Assembly (NCBI GenBank): GCA_029262915.1
Contig: JAJCYN010000349.1
Location: forward strand, 1-6,486
Source of the DNA: Flavobacteriales bacterium
Lineage (GTDB): Bacteria; Bacteroidota; Bacteroidia; Flavobacteriales_E; Vicingaceae
Reading direction: 5' to 3'
Length of the DNA: 6,486 nucleotides
Position 1 is the first letter of the stretch. Every line of letters begins with the position of its first letter. The notes beneath the pieces were generated by a model. That model saw nothing but the letters and a program-made list of their open reading frames with translations. It had not been told where the DNA came from and did no database searches. A program made the translations under genes and the position numbers. Shown here piece after piece: positions 3,968 through 6,486 of the stretch.

Positions 3968-4378
3968 ATGCAAATTAAAAAACATAAAAAATTAAAAGCA
4001 TATTCTATGCTTCAAATCATGGGAGCTATTTTAATAGCAGGAATACTCACTGCATTAGCTGTTCCCTCTATAATGAAAGCGGTAACTAAAGCGAAGCAAG
4101 GGGAAGCTAAAACACAATTAGAACATCTGTATTCATTAGAACGCCTTTACTTTTTAGAGTTTTCTAAATATTCATCAGAATTAGATGCAGTAGATTTTGA
4201 GCAGCAAACGTTAGTTACTGAAGAAGGCGGAGCCAGGTATAAAATAGAGATTGTAGAAGCGGGTACTACAACATTTACTGGTAGAGCAACTGCGGTTCAG
4301 GATTTTGATGGAGACGGAGTGTTTAATATGTGGGAAATTAATCAAGATCGAAAACTAACAGAAACACAAAAAGACTAA
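3968..4378 (+). CDS. Type II secretion/type IV pilus-like pseudopilin
   Basis: This 136-residue precursor is a pilin-like subunit assembled into the periplasmic pseudopilus. A basic 11-residue leader (MQIKKHKKLKA) precedes a hydrophobic helix starting YSMLQIMGAILIAGILTALA. Counting from cleavage after A11, G14, I15, L16, A18, L19, A20 and P22 fall at the positions they hold in classical pilins, which fixes the site. Two positions are unusual: Ala rather than Gly at -1, and Gln instead of the nearly invariant Glu at +5. The globular part ends with DFDGDGVFNMWE (residues 112-123), an exact EF-hand loop pattern with D112, D114, D116, G117 and E123, so calcium binding is likely; GspG-type pseudopilins also need calcium, through a different loop. 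Its stop overlaps the next ATG (TAATG). TAATTTTA at 3933-3940 is a near-consensus -7 element and could be the operon promoter. Confidence 0.88.
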   Translation: MQIKKHKKLKAYSMLQIMGAILIAGILTALAVPSIMKAVTKAKQGEAKTQLEHLYSLERLYFLEFSKYSSELDAVDFEQQTLVTEEGGARYKIEIVEAGTTTFTGRATAVQDFDGDGVFNMWEINQDRKLTETQKD

Positions 4379-4893
4379 TGACTGTAGTTTTATTAATCAT
4401 ATTAGTAAGTCTGTTAACTGTTGTTGTTGTTCAGGACTTTAAATCAAGAGAAATCAGTTGGTTTTTAATTCCACTACTTTTTATTGGGTTTATAGCTTAT
4501 GCTATTCTAAACATAGGCATAAGTGAATTATTAACTTATTTCGGCATTAATTTATACATCGTTTTTAGTAGCTTATTGGGAGCTACCATAATTATCTCTA
4601 TTAGAAACAGAAAGCTAACAAACATTATTAATACCCATTTAGGGTTAGGAGATGTATTGTTTTTTGTGGTGCTAACCACCGTATTTTCTCCAATTAATTT
4701 TATACTTTTTTACATAGGAAGTATATTTATTGCAAGCCTAATTTACGGGGGAATTGCTCTTTTTAGTAAGCAGCATCAACTCCTCACACCTTTAGCAGGA
4801 GCTATGAGTGTTTTATTAATCATAACAATTGTTTTGGATCAGTTTATATCAACCATACAGTGTTACCAAGACATTATTTTTTCTTTTGAGTAG
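4378..4893 (+). CDS. Prepilin peptidase, minimal A24-family form
   Basis: This 171-residue inner-membrane aspartic protease should cleave the pseudopilin leader on the cytoplasmic face. About six hydrophobic segments are visible (near 1-19, 28-46, 50-74, 93-112, 110-129 and 137-158). The two catalytic aspartates are D20 in QDFKSREI (the DxxxxxI motif) and D92 in GLGD (the GxGD motif). The C-terminal TPLAGAMSV matches the conserved PLA segment. The N-terminal cysteine-rich domain for methyl transfer found in bifunctional PilD/GspO enzymes is absent, so it resembles the short archaeal and CpaA-type peptidases. Without that domain it may cleave but not N-methylate its substrate. The start overlaps the pseudopilin stop by one base, implying translational coupling and making the upstream gene its obvious substrate. 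The usual lysine after GxGD (GxGDxK) is replaced by leucine. Confidence 0.88.
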   Translation: MTVVLLIILVSLLTVVVVQDFKSREISWFLIPLLFIGFIAYAILNIGISELLTYFGINLYIVFSSLLGATIIISIRNRKLTNIINTHLGLGDVLFFVVLTTVFSPINFILFYIGSIFIASLIYGGIALFSKQHQLLTPLAGAMSVLLIITIVLDQFISTIQCYQDIIFSFE

Positions 4894-6325
4894 TACAGAT
4901 TACATATCGCTTAATGCAGAAATGCAGCAAACAATTACTACAGATCAGGCGTGGCATTATCATATTGTTCCAAAATCGATGGATGAAGATGATTTTGTTT
5001 TTTATGCCGATGAGGATAAAATGAATTCTAGTTTGAGCGATGAGTTAGAAATGATTTTTGGATTAACGGTAAAAATTGTTCCTGTTTCGTCAGAAAAAAT
5101 TAATAAGACATTAGGGAAATATTATCGATTAACTTATAAAAATAAAAGAGCCGAAACAGTAAGTTTTGATGGAACTAATTCTGAAGATTTTGTTTATAAA
5201 CTCATTGTCGAAGCAGATTATTTAGGAAGTAGTGATATACACATTGAAAAGTATGAGGATCGTTGTAGAGTGAGGCTGAGAATAGATGGGAAACTCATTG
5301 AAAAATATGTCATCCATTCTGACGATTATCCAGCATTAGTAAATAAATTAAAGATTAAAGCAAATTTAGATATTGCTGAAAAGAGGCTCCCGCAAGATGG
5401 TAGGATCTCTTTTGAAAGTACGGGAACTAAATTTGACATTAGGGTTTCTTTATTACCAACCTTACATGGAGAAAAAATTGTAATGCGATTATTAAGTAAA
5501 GATGCTACCGATATTGATATTAATACTTTAGGTTTTGATAAAAAACAATTAACTGATTATTTAGAAGGCATTAAAAAGCCCAATGGAATTATTTTAATAA
5601 GTGGACCTACCGGTTCAGGAAAAACGACTTCCTTATATGCGACTTTAAAAATATTAAACGAAGAAAAAACCAACCTTGTTACCATAGAAGATCCAATTGA
5701 ATATACCTTAGAAGGAATAAATCAGGTACAACTTAAAGAAGATATCGGTTTATCTTTTGCTTCGGCATTACGCTCATTTTTACGTCAAGACCCTGATGTA
5801 ATTATGCTCGGTGAAATACGTGATGGAGAAACGGCACAAATGGCAATTAGAGCTGCGCTTACTGGACACTTGGTATTGTCAACCATACATACAAATTCGG
5901 CTTGGGGAACCATTTCTAGAATGATAGATATGGGGGTTCCTTCTTATTTATTAGCCAGCACATTAAGTTTAAGTGTAGCACAACGCTTAGTTCGGCTATT
6001 GTGCCCCAATTGTAAAGAACAGAAAGCGTTTAATACTTCTCTTTTTCCGAGTAATTATAGAGCACCCAGAAAAGTTGAACGCCATTTTGAACCTGTTGGT
6101 TGCGAAAAATGTTTTTATACTGGATATAAAGGTAGGAAAGCTGTTTATGAAGTTATTCCTATTGATTATGAGTTGTCTGACGCCATTAAAAATGAGCAAT
6201 TTAATGTAAGAGAGGAATTAAAGGAAAAAGAAATCAATCAACTAATGGATAATGCATTTGAATTATTTGAAAAGGGTGATACTTCAATAGATGAAGTATA
6301 TGCCATGTTAATGAGCAACTACTAA
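4886..6325 (+). CDS. gspE: GspE/PilB-type assembly ATPase
   Basis: This cytoplasmic hexameric ATPase powers pseudopilus assembly. With the start chosen here it has 479 residues. All family motifs are intact: Walker A GPTGSGKTTS (240-249), Asp box TIEDPIEY (266-273), Walker B DVIMLGEIRD (304-313), His box with GHLVLSTIHTN (327-337), and a tetracysteine zinc site CPNC...CEKC (C373, C376, C406, C409) typical of GspE and PilB and absent from retraction ATPases such as PilT. An N-terminal domain of about 95 residues, shorter than in proteobacterial PilB, precedes the ATPase core. Start: TTG 4886 gives an N-terminus MSSTDYISLNAEMQQ and overlaps the peptidase stop by 8 bases. It keeps the strand before QAWHYHIVPKS that relatives have. 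ATG 4922 (467 residues) is the main alternative; TTG 4829 is less likely because it needs a 65-base overlap. Confidence 0.95.
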   Translation: MSSTDYISLNAEMQQTITTDQAWHYHIVPKSMDEDDFVFYADEDKMNSSLSDELEMIFGLTVKIVPVSSEKINKTLGKYYRLTYKNKRAETVSFDGTNSEDFVYKLIVEADYLGSSDIHIEKYEDRCRVRLRIDGKLIEKYVIHSDDYPALVNKLKIKANLDIAEKRLPQDGRISFESTGTKFDIRVSLLPTLHGEKIVMRLLSKDATDIDINTLGFDKKQLTDYLEGIKKPNGIILISGPTGSGKTTSLYATLKILNEEKTNLVTIEDPIEYTLEGINQVQLKEDIGLSFASALRSFLRQDPDVIMLGEIRDGETAQMAIRAALTGHLVLSTIHTNSAWGTISRMIDMGVPSYLLASTLSLSVAQRLVRLLCPNCKEQKAFNTSLFPSNYRAPRKVERHFEPVGCEKCFYTGYKGRKAVYEVIPIDYELSDAIKNEQFNVREELKEKEINQLMDNAFELFEKGDTSIDEVYAMLMSNY

Positions 6326-6328
6326 TAG

Positions 6329-6486
6329 ATGAAAGGATTTATAAAAATAGCGGGAATGACCATTTGCTTGTTTTTGAGTGTAAATATAACTGCTCAAGAC
6401 AGGATTAAGCAAATAGAAACCCAGTTAAAATCAATGACAACAGATGTTCCTGGATTAGAAGAGAACGTACAGATGTCAGTGAGTGG
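6329..6486 (+). CDS. Probable secretin (GspD/PilQ-like), N-terminal part
   Basis: The ATG at 6329 lies three bases after the ATPase stop (TAA TAG ATG), and the frame stays open to the window end (52 codons). The peptide starts MKGFIKIAGMTICLFLSVNI, followed by TAQDR: a Sec signal peptide with likely cleavage after TA. The mature start, DRIKQIETQLKSMTTDVPGL and EENVQMSVSG, resembles the entry to the N-terminal domain of Bacteroidota secretins, where the phrase about a protein being 'not itself conserved but beta-strand forming' around MSVSG precedes the first N-domain. Position in the operon supports an outer-membrane pore for the pseudopilus machine. The diagnostic secretin domain lies outside the window, so the call rests on context and a short match. 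Confidence 0.65.
   Translation, partial: MKGFIKIAGMTICLFLSVNITAQDRIKQIETQLKSMTTDVPGLEENVQMSVS

Noticed and set aside
5083..5091. ATTAACGGT in the ATPase gene as a LytTR half-site
   Set aside because: It is inside conserved coding sequence and unpaired, so it is most likely chance.
5996..6199. 67-codon minus-strand open frame
   Set aside because: It lies wholly inside the conserved zinc-site region of the ATPase gene and is a shadow of it.
1..6486. CRISPR array or toxin-antitoxin pair
   Set aside because: No regularly spaced repeats of CRISPR length are seen, and the AbrB-type gene has no adjacent toxin-like ORF.

Overview
The window is strongly AT-rich. It uses promoters of the Bacteroidota type (TAnnTTTG as the -7 element, clearest directly in front of the tRNA), and its protein families are typical of marine or freshwater Flavobacteriia. 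I infer a flavobacterial chromosome; no ribosomal marker is present to refine this.

Layout. At the left edge, on the minus strand, is only the signal peptide and first residues of an exported protein. A complete tRNA-Ser(UGA) with its own promoter and terminator follows on the plus strand. From about 390 to 2890 lies an eroded accessory block: an intergenic stretch with a LytTR-type binding site, a complete single-ORF DDE (rve-type) insertion-sequence transposase on the minus strand, a 56-residue AbrB/SpoVT-type DNA-binding protein on the plus strand under a perfect 26-bp palindrome, the 5' end of an IS3-family element (orfA only), and the N-terminal quarter of a tyrosine recombinase cut by that IS. 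This fits a decayed island beside a tRNA gene, although no attachment-site repeat is visible.

From about 2890 a short LytTR regulator gene follows two direct ACCGTTAAT repeats spaced 21 bp start to start; a near copy of this site lies at 477-506. Next is a 408-bp unit: a GIY-YIG nuclease pseudogene with two in-frame stop codons, bounded by inverted 27-nt terminal hairpins that keep their stems by compensatory base changes.

The right third is a tight plus-strand operon of a type II secretion/type IV pilus-like machine: a pseudopilin with an EF-hand-like loop, a minimal prepilin peptidase (A24 family), a GspE/PilB-type assembly ATPase, and the start of a probable secretin (GspD/PilQ-like) cut by the window edge. 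Spacing is 1-nt overlap, about 8-nt overlap and 3 nt, indicating translational coupling. The peptidase would mature the pseudopilin, the ATPase would drive its assembly from the cytoplasm, and the secretin would form the outer-membrane pore. The membrane platform protein (GspF/PilC) is not in the window and is expected downstream.

The most notable points are the GIY-YIG unit with covarying terminal hairpins, the paired LytTR sites together with the odd start of the lytTR gene, and the unusual pseudopilin.
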